64,000 bases of DNA from Pseudomonadota bacterium. GTDB lineage: Bacteria > Desulfobacterota > Desulfovibrionia > Desulfovibrionales > Desulfovibrionaceae. The stretch is taken from the NCBI GenBank assembly GCA_018822105.1, contig JAHJLB010000062.1, positions 1-64,000 of the forward strand, in the 5' to 3' direction. Position 1 is the stretch's first letter. Every line of letters begins with the position of its first letter. This document shows, in pieces, positions 34,186-43,384 of this stretch. The notes under the pieces are model-generated. The model was not told where the DNA came from. It saw nothing but the letters and a program-made list of their open reading frames with translations, and ran no database searches. Made by a program: the position numbers and the translations under genes.

Positions 34186-34704
34186 TCAGCCGCGCCCAGG
34201 GCCCCCACGCAGGGCGGCCCGGAGCATGGCGCCCACGAGCAGATGGTGGAAGGGCCGGATGAGATTGAAGTAGAGCGGCCCGGTCCAGCGCTTGTACGTC
34301 ACCACGGTGTAGACGTGGAAACGCCGCCGCACCCCGCCCAAGGGCTCGACGAGCACGGCGATGGCAGCGTCGAGATGCGCGTCGCGGCCCGTGGCGATCC
34401 AGTAGGCATCGTCCGGGGCCTCCCGCGCGGCGTCGACCTCGAACACCTTCACGCGCGCCCCCGGAGCGAACGGGACATCCTCGGGCCGCACCCGCGCGGC
34501 CCAGACATCCTCGTGCCGCAGGCGCAGCACCCGGGCCAGCGCCCCGCGCAGCCGGAATAGCAGGCGCACCCAGCACGGCGCGTAGGAAAACATCCCCGTC
34601 AGAAATTCACGAAGCGAGATTTCTCCGACCCCGGACTTCACGTCGACATGATCCGCGCCTTTTGCGGCGGGCAGCAGGGCTTCGAGGCGTTGACGCACGG
34701 GCAT
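34186..34704 (-). CDS. DUF2867 domain protein
   Basis: This 172-residue protein includes EISLREFLTGMFSYAPCWV, VTYKRWTGPLYFNLIRPFHH and a trailing LLVGAMLRAAL. These fit the DUF2867 family, in which the YF-LIRPFHH segment is the hallmark. The family is related to SRPBCC-like ligand-binding proteins in some descriptions, but function is unknown. It is convergent with thiE. No operon partner is near. Confidence 0.7.
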   Translation of the reverse strand: MPVRQRLEALLPAAKGADHVDVKSGVGEISLREFLTGMFSYAPCWVRLLFRLRGALARVLRLRHEDVWAARVRPEDVPFAPGARVKVFEVDAAREAPDDAYWIATGRDAHLDAAIAVLVEPLGGVRRRFHVYTVVTYKRWTGPLYFNLIRPFHHLLVGAMLRAALRGGPGRG

Positions 34705-34845
34705 GGGCGGCTCCGGGGTAGGGGTGGGCTCTGCGGATTCAGCCCAGGCTGGGCGGGGCTGTAAACGGGCCCGCGCCCTGCCCGCAAAGAGGCCGGAGCC
34801 CCCTTTCGGGAGCCCCGGCCAGGGGAGGTTCCTGCGGGCCGGGGG

Positions 34846-35355
34846 CTAGTCGCGGCCGTGCTTCTTGGCCTGGCCCGGAGGCATGCCGTCTTTCCAGCCC
34901 TTCTTCTGGCCGTGGTCCTTGCCGCGCCACTGCTCGAAGCGCTCGTCGTCGTCGCGGTCATGGCCGTGGCGGTAGTCGCGTTCGCCGTTATGGCCCGTGG
35001 CCACGCCCACCACAAAGGGGCTCACGCGCAGCTCCTGGGCGATCCGGCCCCAGCTCAGGCCCTGGGCGCGCATAGACTCCACGCGCCGTTCCGACACGCG
35101 CGCGGCCCGGCTCATGGCGTGCACGCGCTCGCGCTCCAGTTCGGCCTGCTTGCGCAGCAGGCGCTCGCGCGCGCTGTCGACCTCGTGGGGCCGGTCCTGC
35201 ATGATGCGCTGGAGCTGCTCCACGTCGTCCAGCACCCGCTCGATGCGCTCCAGGGCCACGTCCGCGCTGGTGCCGGCCAGCACGGGCGAGGCCAGGAGCA
35301 GCCCGGCAAGGCCGGCGGCGGCCAGCAGGGCCGCGTAGATTTTTGCGCTTTTCAT
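34846..35355 (-). CDS. Secreted hypothetical protein with charged C-terminus
   Basis: This 169-residue protein starts at ATG 35355 behind GGGAG. A signal peptide (KSAKIYAALLAAAGLAGLLL, cleavage near VLAGTSA) is followed by a helical, Arg/Glu-rich region (about 30-100). A motif resembling helix-turn-helix spacing, LSWGRIAQELRVSPFVVGVA, comes next. The tail is rich in His, Asp, Arg and Lys (RHGHDRDDDERF), possibly metal-binding. No family was recognised. Confidence 0.7.
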   Translation of the reverse strand: MKSAKIYAALLAAAGLAGLLLASPVLAGTSADVALERIERVLDDVEQLQRIMQDRPHEVDSARERLLRKQAELERERVHAMSRAARVSERRVESMRAQGLSWGRIAQELRVSPFVVGVATGHNGERDYRHGHDRDDDERFEQWRGKDHGQKKGWKDGMPPGQAKKHGRD

Positions 35356-35520
35356 CCGTGTGCTCCCAGTGTTTTCTGTTGTGGCGCCCAGACTGCGCAA
35401 TTTCTTGCACAGAACCAGGGCCGGGCGCCGTGTGCGAAACAGCAAAGCAACATCGGTGCCATCCGTACTGGCGGCGGTATCCCGTCAGCCAGGCCGCATC
35501 CGGCCGGGCTTGTTGCGGCC

Positions 35521-36852
35521 TCAGAACCCGTGGCGGGAGTATTCCTTGTCGCGGCGGTTGATGAACTGGGCGAAGCGGTAGCCCTCCTTGACCTGGGCCT
35601 CCTCGAAGATGCTGTAGCCCAGGCTGCGGCAGGCGTCGCAGGCGCCGAGCGGCACCTCGATGCCCAAGCAGGCCGGGTTCTTGGTGGTGCGGCTGACGAC
35701 CTTCAAGAGCCCCCGGCAGGAGCCGCAGAGGAAGAGCTCCTCGGTCTGGGCCTCGGTGATGTCGTCGGTGTCGTAGTAGATGTTCTTGTGGCGCACGAAC
35801 CACTCCCCGCTGTCCTGGGGCACCACGAAGCCGTCGGCCGGCTCCTTGGGCGGGTGGAAGTAGACGTTGGGGATGGTGTCGCACAAGCGCTCGATGTACT
35901 CGGCCAGGTCGGCGCGCTGGCGGTGCTTCACGGCGTCGAAGGCGGGCTCGCGCACGCCGGAATAGTCCAGGCCGGCCAGGGACAGGGCGATGCCCAGGTT
36001 CACGTAGGGCAGGGCGCCCTGGATGGCGTAGCCGCCCTCGAGCACGGCGATGTCCGGCTTGAGCAGCTCGGTCATGCGCGCATAGCCCTGGGCCGTCAGG
36101 TTCATGTTGGTGATGGGGTCGGTGAAGTGGTTGTCCTGTCCGGCGGAGTTGACCACGATCTCCGGGGCGAAGTCCTTGAGGATGGGCAGCACGATGCGCT
36201 CCATGACCATGAGGTAGCCCTCGTCGCCGGTGCCCGGGGGCAGGGGGATGTTGACGGTGCGGCCGAGGGCCTTGGGGCCGCCGCATTCCGCGGGAAAGCC
36301 GGAGCCGGGGTAGAGGGTGCGGCCGTCCTGGTGCAGGGAGATGAAAAGCACGTCCGGGTCGTGCCAGTAGATGTCCTGGGTGCCGTCGCCGTGGTGGCAG
36401 TCGGTGTCGACCACGGCGATCTTTTTCACCCCGTGCTTCTCGCGCAGGTGCTCGATCATCACGGCTTCGGTGTTGATGTTGCAGAACCCGCGCGAGCCGT
36501 GCACCACCTTCATGGCGTGGTGGCCCGGGGGGCGCACCAGGGCGAAGGCCCGCTTGTGGCGCCCGCTCATGACCAGGTCGGCGGCGGTGATGGTGCCGCC
36601 CGCGGCCACCAGGTGCGAGCGCGTGGCCACGGCCTCCACCTCGGGGAAGCAGAAGTGCGCGCGCTCCACGTCCTCGCGCGTGGCCACGCCGGGCTTGTGC
36701 TCGTCCACGCCCTCGATGTCGAAGAGGCCCTCCTCCTTGAGCTGGTCCTGGGTGTACAGCAGGCGCTCCTCGCGCTCCGGGTGCGTGGGCGAGATGCTCC
36801 AGTCGAAGGCCGGGAAAAGGATGATCCCCAGGCTGGTTTTGGCCTCGTGCAT
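35521..36852 (-). CDS. Histone-deacetylase-family (AcuC-like) deacetylase with Cys-rich tail
   Basis: This 443-residue arginase/deacetylase-fold protein shows the zinc-enzyme motifs VRPPGHHAMK, DTDCHHGDGTQ (metal Asp/His) and a later Asp in SAGQDNHFTDP. It probably deacetylates an acetylpolyamine, an acetyl-lysine protein or another N-acyl compound. The last 70 residues add LCGSCRGLL and CLGIEVPLGACDAC, which look like a zinc ribbon and are unusual for the family. Its start lies three bases after the stop of the hydantoinase-like gene, so the two are coupled and may act in one pathway. Confidence 0.85.
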   Translation of the reverse strand: MHEAKTSLGIILFPAFDWSISPTHPEREERLLYTQDQLKEEGLFDIEGVDEHKPGVATREDVERAHFCFPEVEAVATRSHLVAAGGTITAADLVMSGRHKRAFALVRPPGHHAMKVVHGSRGFCNINTEAVMIEHLREKHGVKKIAVVDTDCHHGDGTQDIYWHDPDVLFISLHQDGRTLYPGSGFPAECGGPKALGRTVNIPLPPGTGDEGYLMVMERIVLPILKDFAPEIVVNSAGQDNHFTDPITNMNLTAQGYARMTELLKPDIAVLEGGYAIQGALPYVNLGIALSLAGLDYSGVREPAFDAVKHRQRADLAEYIERLCDTIPNVYFHPPKEPADGFVVPQDSGEWFVRHKNIYYDTDDITEAQTEELFLCGSCRGLLKVVSRTTKNPACLGIEVPLGACDACRSLGYSIFEEAQVKEGYRFAQFINRRDKEYSRHGF

Positions 36853-36855
36853 GGC

Positions 36856-38559
36856 TCAGGCCCTCCCCTGGCCCGCGAGGGCGAAGGCCACGCCGGGCTT
36901 GATCTGGCATTTGACGCGGATGTTTCTGCCCGTGGTGCGGCCCTCGTCCACCATGTTGAAGCTGGTGGCGTGGGTCACCTGCGCGTTGTCGCGGTCGGCG
37001 AAGACGCCCATCTCCGAGAGGTGCGCCAGCATGTGGTTCATGGCGTCGCGCTCGGCCTCCTTGAGGCCGTAGCTGCGCGGCACGTTCTCGCGGTGGCGCA
37101 GGGCCGGGATGAACATGACGCCCTTCTCGGTGTCCGCGAAGAGCTCCAGGCTGGCCGTGTTGCGCGTCAAGGCCGCGCCGATGGCGTTGGCCACGCCGAA
37201 ATGCTCCGGCACCACGGTGAACAGCTCGAAGCGCTGGCGCACGGCCGACTGCATGGCCTTGGCCGGGCCGCCCATGAGGTACACGCGGCCTGGAGCCACG
37301 CGGCGGCCCTCCAGGAGCTCGTGGATGGTGTAGACGGGCCTGTCGTTGATCTCGGCCAGGAGCTCCTGGGTGGCCGTGTAGATGGCCTGGGTGGCGGCCA
37401 GCACGGCCTGCTCGGCCAGCACCTCGGGCTGGATGGAATGCTGGCGGGCGAATTCGGCCAGGCCCTGGCGCGAGGCCGTCACGTTGCCGTGGCTGCAGGC
37501 CCCGGTGCAGTTCAGGGCGTCGATAAGCGTCGATCTTGCGCCGACGGGCAGTGCAGCGCCTTGCGGCACAGAATCGGCAAGCGAAGGGCCGAGGCGGTTC
37601 GGGCCCACGCGCACGGTTTCGCCCAGCACGCTCAGGGCCGAGTCGCCGCCGATGCCGATGGAGCGCACCTTGAGGGCGCGCACCAGGGTGGGGTGGCTGC
37701 CGATGTGGATGCCGTCGTTCTCCACCAGGGGCTGGCCGTCCACGAACACGGCGATGTCCGTGGTGGTGCCGCCGATGTCCAGGATCACCGAGTCGCGGGT
37801 GATGTCGCACAGGGCGATGATGCCCATGACGCTGGCCGCCGGGCCGGAGAAGATGCTCTGCACGGGCATGCGCCGGGCCTGGGCCAGGGGAAAGGTGCCG
37901 CCGTCGGCCTTGAGGGTGTTCACGCGCACGTGGCCCAGGCCCAGGCTGGCCAGGCTCTGCTCCACGGCGTCGGCAAAGGCGTTGAAGACCCGCCACACCG
38001 CGCAGTTGAAGTAGGCCGTGGCCAGGCGCCGGGGGAAATTGAGCCGCCCGCCCAGCTCGTGGCCCAGGGTCACGTAGTCCGCGTCCTGGCCCAGGAGCTG
38101 GCCCAGGGTGTTCTCGTGCAGGGGGTTTCTGGTGCTGAACTTGCCCACGCAGCCGAACACGCGCACGCCCCCCGCGCGGCAGGAGTCGATGGCGGCCCTG
38201 GCCTGGCCCTCGTCCAGGAAGCCCGTCTCCGTGCCCCGGTGGTCGATGGCCCCGTTCAGCACGTGGTAGTCGCGGCAGAGCATGAACTCGTGCGCGCCGA
38301 TGCCCGGGCCCGGGACCACGAGCATGCCCACGTCCTCGGTGGTGCCCTGGACGATGGCGTTGGTGGACAGGGTGGTGGAGAGGTTCAGCTGGCGCACGGC
38401 CTTGGCCGGCACGGTCTCAAGGATGCTGACCAAGGCCTGGTTCACCGAGGCCAGGAGGTCGTTGCGGTCCGTCTTGACCTTCACCTGGGCGGCAACGCCC
38501 GCTTCGCTGAGCGCCACGGCGTCCGTGTGCGTGCCGCCGACATCAATGCCGAGATACAT
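36856..38559 (-). CDS. Hydantoinase/oxoprolinase-family protein (HyuA-like)
   Basis: This 567-residue protein opens with MYLGIDVGGTHTDAVALSE, an ASKHA ATP-binding motif. ILDIGGTTTDIAVFVDG (about 265) and IGIGGDSALSV follow. These are hallmarks of the HyuA/oxoprolinase/acetone-carboxylase-beta family, which use ATP to open or carboxylate substrates. No HyuB partner is present; the deacetylase follows instead. The pairing suggests an ATP-dependent amidohydrolase plus a deacylase acting on the same N-acyl or cyclic amide substrate, which is inference only. Confidence 0.85.
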   Translation of the reverse strand: MYLGIDVGGTHTDAVALSEAGVAAQVKVKTDRNDLLASVNQALVSILETVPAKAVRQLNLSTTLSTNAIVQGTTEDVGMLVVPGPGIGAHEFMLCRDYHVLNGAIDHRGTETGFLDEGQARAAIDSCRAGGVRVFGCVGKFSTRNPLHENTLGQLLGQDADYVTLGHELGGRLNFPRRLATAYFNCAVWRVFNAFADAVEQSLASLGLGHVRVNTLKADGGTFPLAQARRMPVQSIFSGPAASVMGIIALCDITRDSVILDIGGTTTDIAVFVDGQPLVENDGIHIGSHPTLVRALKVRSIGIGGDSALSVLGETVRVGPNRLGPSLADSVPQGAALPVGARSTLIDALNCTGACSHGNVTASRQGLAEFARQHSIQPEVLAEQAVLAATQAIYTATQELLAEINDRPVYTIHELLEGRRVAPGRVYLMGGPAKAMQSAVRQRFELFTVVPEHFGVANAIGAALTRNTASLELFADTEKGVMFIPALRHRENVPRSYGLKEAERDAMNHMLAHLSEMGVFADRDNAQVTHATSFNMVDEGRTTGRNIRVKCQIKPGVAFALAGQGRA

Positions 38560-38854
38560 GGGCAGCGCCCCCCTAGGTTTCGGTCCCGGTGCAACAGGCT
38601 TCGCCGTAAAGCTGAGCTAGATAACACCGCGGGCAACCGGGCGTAAAGAGGCCAGGCGAAGGCGCTTCGGCGGGCGGTTGCCTGGGCTCGGTGGGTGGTC
38701 GGAGGCCGGCCCGCCCCCCCACTTGAGGGCAGCCGGGCCGTTTCGTTGTTCAGCGGGGCGGCATGCCTTTCCCTTGCGCATGCGGCGGGCACTGTGGCAT
38801 GGTTTGGTAGCCTGTCAGCGCCGCCGCATCCACAGCAGATCAAGGGAGCCGACC

Positions 38855-39961
38855 ATGCGTACGCATTTCGCCCCGCCCGAAAGGCTCAGCCGCGAGGAGG
38901 TCGAGGCCCTGTCGCAAGGCCTCAGGAGCAGCCTGCCGCTGTCCTGGTTCGACGCCGTGCCCCTAAGCGTGGTGGTGGTCAACTCCTGCCGCCAGATCCT
39001 TTACTGCAACGAGGCCTTCCGCTCCCTGGCGCACAGGCGCGGAAGCGAGGACTTCATCGGGCTCAGGCCCGGCGAGGCCCTGAACTGCGTCCACTCCGCC
39101 CTGGAAGAGGCCGGGTGCGGCTGCTCGGAGTTCTGCAGCGTCTGCGGCGCGGCCCAGGCCATCCTGCAGTCCTTGCGCGGCGTGGACGACTGCCAGCTCT
39201 GCCGCATGCTGCGCCTGCTGGACGGCACCGAAAGCGCCCTGGACCTGGAGGTGCACGCCCGGACCATGGAGCACGAGGGCCAGCGGCTCGTGTTTTTCAC
39301 CGCCCTGGACATCAGCCACGAAAAGCGCCTGCGCTACCAGGACCGCGCCTTCCACCACGTGCTCGTCGAACTGGCCGGGGGCATGGAGACCTTGACCCGG
39401 CTGCTGGACATGCAGGCCCTGGACGGCGTAAGCGCGGAGCTCTTCGCGGACTGCACCCGGCGGCTCCTGCGCGAGGTGGTCTACCACCGCGACGTGACCC
39501 TGGCCGAGCAGGGGCTGCTCACCGTGGCCCGTGATGCCGTGGCCGTGCAGGGCCTGCTGGAGCGCGCGGCGCGGGAGTGCTGCGAAGCGGCGGGGGCCGT
39601 GCGCCCCAGGGTCCTTGTGGACTGCCGCTACGGGAACATCTGGAGCGACCAGCGCCTCCTGGGCCACGTGCTGCGCAACATGCTTGCAAACGCCGTGGAG
39701 GCCTGCACCGCCAGCACGGACGAGGTGCTGGCGTCCTGCCGGGCCGAGGTGCGCGGGGTGGCCATCTCCGTGCGCAATCCCGGGGTTATCCCGCCGGATA
39801 TCCGCAAGCAGGTCTTCAAGCGCTACGTGTCAACCAAGGGCGCGGACCGGGGCCTGGGGACATATGTCATGCGCCTGCTGGCCGAACGCTACCTGGACGC
39901 CGCCATCACCTTCCAGACCGGGGAGGAGGGCACCACCTTCACCCTGCACCTGAAGGAATAG
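38855..39961 (+). CDS. Sensor histidine kinase with Cys-rich PAS domain
   Basis: This 368-residue soluble kinase has a PAS domain (about 30-165) containing an unusual cysteine set: LNCVHSALEEAGCGCSEFC, VCGAAQ and DDCQLCRM. A dimerisation/phosphoacceptor segment follows (RAFHHVLVELAGGMETL, with a degenerate F-H-D-like box). The HATPase domain carries NMLANAVEACTAS and STKGADRGLGTYVMRLL. It has no membrane helix, so it senses a cytoplasmic signal. The Cys cluster could bind Fe-S or report redox state. No response regulator is adjacent. ATG 38855 has AAGGGAG upstream. Confidence 0.8.
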   Translation: MRTHFAPPERLSREEVEALSQGLRSSLPLSWFDAVPLSVVVVNSCRQILYCNEAFRSLAHRRGSEDFIGLRPGEALNCVHSALEEAGCGCSEFCSVCGAAQAILQSLRGVDDCQLCRMLRLLDGTESALDLEVHARTMEHEGQRLVFFTALDISHEKRLRYQDRAFHHVLVELAGGMETLTRLLDMQALDGVSAELFADCTRRLLREVVYHRDVTLAEQGLLTVARDAVAVQGLLERAARECCEAAGAVRPRVLVDCRYGNIWSDQRLLGHVLRNMLANAVEACTASTDEVLASCRAEVRGVAISVRNPGVIPPDIRKQVFKRYVSTKGADRGLGTYVMRLLAERYLDAAITFQTGEEGTTFTLHLKE

Positions 39962-40145
39962 GCTTCCACGGGCCCAGGCTGCCGCCCTTGCCCTGCTGCG
40001 GGGCGGGATTCCCTCCCGTGCGCCCACAATCCGCGCCGAAGCCCCGCAACCCTGTTGCCACCCGCGCCCGATTCGGGCTATCAAGGGACATTCGCCGCAG
40101 ACGTACTGCATTCCCACTGCCCAGGACGCGCAACGCGGGGGCCGC

Positions 40146-42878
40146 ATGAGCCTGACCAATCTCGAATATCTGTTCAGCCCCAAGTCCGTGGCGGTCATCG
40201 GCGCGACCAACGAGCCGGGCAACATCGGGCATCTGGTCATGAAGAACCTCATGGGCGGCGGCTTCTCCGGACCCGTCATGCCCGTGAGCTTCGAGGCCGA
40301 GGCCATCGCCGGGGTGCTGACCTACTCCACCGTGGCCGACCTGCCCAAGACCCCGGACCTGGCCATCGTCTGCCGCCCGCTGCACAAGGCCCCGGCCCTG
40401 GTGGCCTCCCTGCGCGAGCGCGGCACCCGCTCCGTGGTGCTCATGGGCTCCGGCTACGCCCGCCTGGACGAAAAGAGCCGCGCGCGGCTCAAGGCCGAGC
40501 TCCTCGAGGCGGCCCAGCCGCCCAGCTTGCGCATCCTGGGGCCCAAGTGCATGGGCCTCATCGTGCCCTCCCTGAACCTCAACGCCAGCCTGGCCCACAC
40601 CGCCAGCCTGCCCGGCAAGACGGCCTTCCTGTCCCAGTCCGACAGCCTGTTCACCACGGTTCTGGACTGGGCCAAGACCCACGGCATCGGCTTTTCGCAC
40701 ATGATCTCCCTGGGCGCGCAGATCGACGTGTCCTTCGCCGACATCATGGACTACCTGGGCTCCGACCCCCTGGTGCGCTCCATCCTGCTCTATGTGGAGT
40801 CCATCCACGACGCGCGGGAGTTCGTCTCCGCCGCGCGCGCGGCCAGCCGCAACAAGCCTGTGCTGGCCCTTCGGCCCGGCAAGGCCCTGCAGAACGCCCT
40901 GGCCGAGCTGGCCGAGCTGGAGGGCGCGGGCGGCCAGAACGGGGCCGGCGCCCTGCCCCAGGAGCTGAACGCCACCTCCGACGAGGTCTACGACGTGGCC
41001 TTCCGCCGCGCGGGCATGCTCCGCGTGGAAAACATCGACGGGCTCTTCGACGCCGCCCAGACCCTGGCCGGGGCCAAGCCCGTGCGCGGCGACCGCCTGG
41101 CCATCCTGGTCAACGGGTCCTCGGCGGGCATCATGGCCGCGGACGCGCTTTTGGCCCACGGCGGGCGGCTGGCCCGCTTCTCCGACGAAACCGCCCAGGC
41201 CCTGGACAAGCTTTTGGCCGGCGGCCTGGTGGCCAACCCCCTGGGCCTGCCCTTCGGCGCCAAGCCCACGGACTGGGTGGAGGTGCTGAAGACCGTGCTC
41301 ACCGACCCCGGCGTGGACGCGGTCCTGCTTCTGCACGTGCCCTTTGCCGGGCTCTCCGGGGTGGAGACGGCCCAGGCCGTGGCCCTGGCCGCCAAGAAGG
41401 CCAAGCGCATGGTGCTCACCTCCTGGATGGGCTCGGAGCTAGCGCAGAAGGCGCGCGCCGTGTTCGCCGACGCCGGGGTGCCCACCTACGAGACCCCGGA
41501 GCAGGCCATCCGCGCCTTCCTGTACATGGTGGAGTTCCAGAAGAACCAGGAAATGCTCATCCAGACCCCGGACTCCCTGCCCTCGGACTTCTTCCCGGAC
41601 ACCACCGCCGCGCGCGAGACCTGCGCCCGCGCCCTGGGCCAGGGCCGCGCCGACCTCACCCCGGCCGAGGCCAAGGACGTGCTCACGGCCTACGGCATCC
41701 CCGTGGTGGAGACCCAGAGCGTCACCTCCGCGCGGGAGGCGGTCATCGCCGCCGATGCCCTGGGCTATCCCGTGGCCCTGAAGCTCAAGAGCCCGCAGAT
41801 CAGCCAGCCCCAGGAGGTGGGCGGGGTGTTTCTCGACCTGGAAGGCCCGGACAAGGTCTGGGAGGCCGCGGCCAGCATCCTGGCGCGCGTTTCGCGCCAG
41901 CGGCCCGACGCCTACGTGGAGGGCTTCGTGGTGCAGAAGATGGGCCGGCGCACCGGCGCGCACGAGCTCTTCATCTCCGCCCACCTGGACCCGGTGTTCG
42001 GCCCGGTCATCGCCTTCGGCCACGGCGGCGTCGCCCGCGAGATGATCCGCGACCGCGCCGTGACCCTGCCGCCGCTGAACATGAGCCTGGCGCGCGAGCT
42101 CATCGGCCGCACGCGCATCTTCAACCTGCTTTACGGCACGCCCCAGCACCCCGCGGCGGACATCGACGACATCTGCCTGACCATCATCCAGATCTCCCAG
42201 CTCATCATCGACGTGCCGCAGATCGCGGCGCTGGACATCAACCCGCTCTACGCCGACGACGCGGGGGTGCTCTGCCTGGGGGCCAAGGTGCGCGTGGCCC
42301 CGGAATCGCGCCCCGGGCCCGAGCGCCTGGCCATCCGCCCCTACCCGAGGGAGCTGGAGGAATGCGTGGTGCTGAAGAACGGGCGCAAGATCACCCTTAG
42401 GCCCATCCGGCCCGAGGACGAGCCCGCGCACCGCGAATTCATCGGCAGGCTTTCCGACGAGGACCTGCGCATGCGCTTCTTCGGCGTGGTGCGGCGCGAC
42501 TTCGACCACAAGGACATGGCCCGCTTCACCCAGATCGACTATGACCGCGAGATGGCCTTCATCGCCACCGGCACCAGCGAGGGCGGCCTGCCCGAGACCC
42601 TCGGCGTGGTGCGCACGGCCACCAAGCCCGACAACACCGAGGCCGAGTTCGCCATCGTCGTCCGCTCGGACCAGAAGGGCACGGGCCTGGGCAGCGTGCT
42701 CTTCCAGAAGATGATCAGCTACACCAAGGGCCGCGGCACGCACCACATCAAGGGCCAGACCATGGTGGAGAACAAGGCCATGCAGGGCCTGAGCAGGAAG
42801 TTCGGCTTCGTCATCAGCCAGAGCCCGGACGAGGAGCTGGTGGACATGGTGCTGGACCTCTCGGGCCAGAGCGCATAA
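40146..42878 (+). CDS. PatZ-like protein acetyltransferase (NDP-forming acyl-CoA synthetase fold plus GNAT)
   Basis: This 910-residue protein has a CoA-binding domain (1-130, VAVIGATNEPGNIGH) and succinyl-CoA-ligase-like domains (about 150-470). An ATP-grasp domain (about 495-715, with LKLKSPQISQPQEVGGV) and a C-terminal GNAT domain (about 740-900, VVRSDQKGTGLGSVLFQ) follow. This is the layout of PatZ/Pat lysine acetyltransferases. The SHTGAL phospho-His motif of true ADP-forming synthetases is not found before SDEVYDVAFRRAG, which favours a regulatory acetyltransferase over a working acyl-CoA synthetase. Targets often include acetyl-CoA synthetase. The AOR genes follow on the same strand. 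Confidence 0.85.
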   Translation: MSLTNLEYLFSPKSVAVIGATNEPGNIGHLVMKNLMGGGFSGPVMPVSFEAEAIAGVLTYSTVADLPKTPDLAIVCRPLHKAPALVASLRERGTRSVVLMGSGYARLDEKSRARLKAELLEAAQPPSLRILGPKCMGLIVPSLNLNASLAHTASLPGKTAFLSQSDSLFTTVLDWAKTHGIGFSHMISLGAQIDVSFADIMDYLGSDPLVRSILLYVESIHDAREFVSAARAASRNKPVLALRPGKALQNALAELAELEGAGGQNGAGALPQELNATSDEVYDVAFRRAGMLRVENIDGLFDAAQTLAGAKPVRGDRLAILVNGSSAGIMAADALLAHGGRLARFSDETAQALDKLLAGGLVANPLGLPFGAKPTDWVEVLKTVLTDPGVDAVLLLHVPFAGLSGVETAQAVALAAKKAKRMVLTSWMGSELAQKARAVFADAGVPTYETPEQAIRAFLYMVEFQKNQEMLIQTPDSLPSDFFPDTTAARETCARALGQGRADLTPAEAKDVLTAYGIPVVETQSVTSAREAVIAADALGYPVALKLKSPQISQPQEVGGVFLDLEGPDKVWEAAASILARVSRQRPDAYVEGFVVQKMGRRTGAHELFISAHLDPVFGPVIAFGHGGVAREMIRDRAVTLPPLNMSLARELIGRTRIFNLLYGTPQHPAADIDDICLTIIQISQLIIDVPQIAALDINPLYADDAGVLCLGAKVRVAPESRPGPERLAIRPYPRELEECVVLKNGRKITLRPIRPEDEPAHREFIGRLSDEDLRMRFFGVVRRDFDHKDMARFTQIDYDREMAFIATGTSEGGLPETLGVVRTATKPDNTEAEFAIVVRSDQKGTGLGSVLFQKMISYTKGRGTHHIKGQTMVENKAMQGLSRKFGFVISQSPDEELVDMVLDLSGQSA

Positions 42879-42949
42879 TACGCAGCCACGGCGAGGCCTA
42901 AAGGCCGGGCCGGCGCGCATTTTTCGACCCCCCATGGAGGCAAACCCTG

Positions 42950-43384
42950 ATGAAGACCTTCTTCGCGTCGCGCATGGAGCGCTGCATCGGCTGCCAGAGC
43001 TGCTCGCTTGCCTGCGCCCGGCTGGTGCACAAGCGCCTGTCCTGGCACACCGCCGGCATCCGCATCGGCTCCTCCGGCGGCATCTCCACCGGCTTTGAGG
43101 CGCGCGTGTGCCTGGCCTGCGATCCGCCCCCCTGCGCCGCAGCCTGCCCCACGGGCTCGCTTTCCCCGCGCAAAGAGGACGGCGGCGTGAAGCAGGACCG
43201 CAAGCTCTGCATCCGCTGCGGCAAGTGCGTGGCCGCCTGCCCGGTGAACGCCATCGTGGTGGACGAGCTGAACAACCCGTACATGTGCCTGCATTGCGGG
43301 CGCTGTGTGCCCTATTGCCCACACGACTGCCTGGAGCTGGCCGTTAAGGGCCAGGCCAACTTCGTGCAGGAGGTGGCGGAATGA
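42950..43384 (+). CDS. Four-cluster ferredoxin-like electron-transfer subunit of AOR
   Basis: This 144-residue polyferredoxin has four Cys groups: CIGCQSCSLAC, CLACDPPPCAAAC, CIRCGKCVAAC and CLHCGRCVPYC. It can therefore carry up to four [4Fe-4S] clusters, as in AorB-type or DmsB-like subunits. Its stop overlaps the AOR start by four bases (ATGA). It should take electrons from AOR and pass them to ferredoxin or another acceptor. Confidence 0.87.
   Translation: MKTFFASRMERCIGCQSCSLACARLVHKRLSWHTAGIRIGSSGGISTGFEARVCLACDPPPCAAACPTGSLSPRKEDGGVKQDRKLCIRCGKCVAACPVNAIVVDELNNPYMCLHCGRCVPYCPHDCLELAVKGQANFVQEVAE

Noticed and set aside
34858-38646. A 1,262-codon open frame on the plus strand, and similar giant frames at 46911-50687, 51668-54094 and 1766-4543
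   Set aside because: They lie antisense to clear enzyme and kinase genes, and their His/Gly/Ala/Arg-rich translations have no domain. They are high-GC shadow frames.
40146-42878. ADP-forming acetyl-CoA synthetase as primary function
   Set aside because: The phospho-His SHTGA motif is not visible and a GNAT domain is fused, so an acetyltransferase role is preferred.
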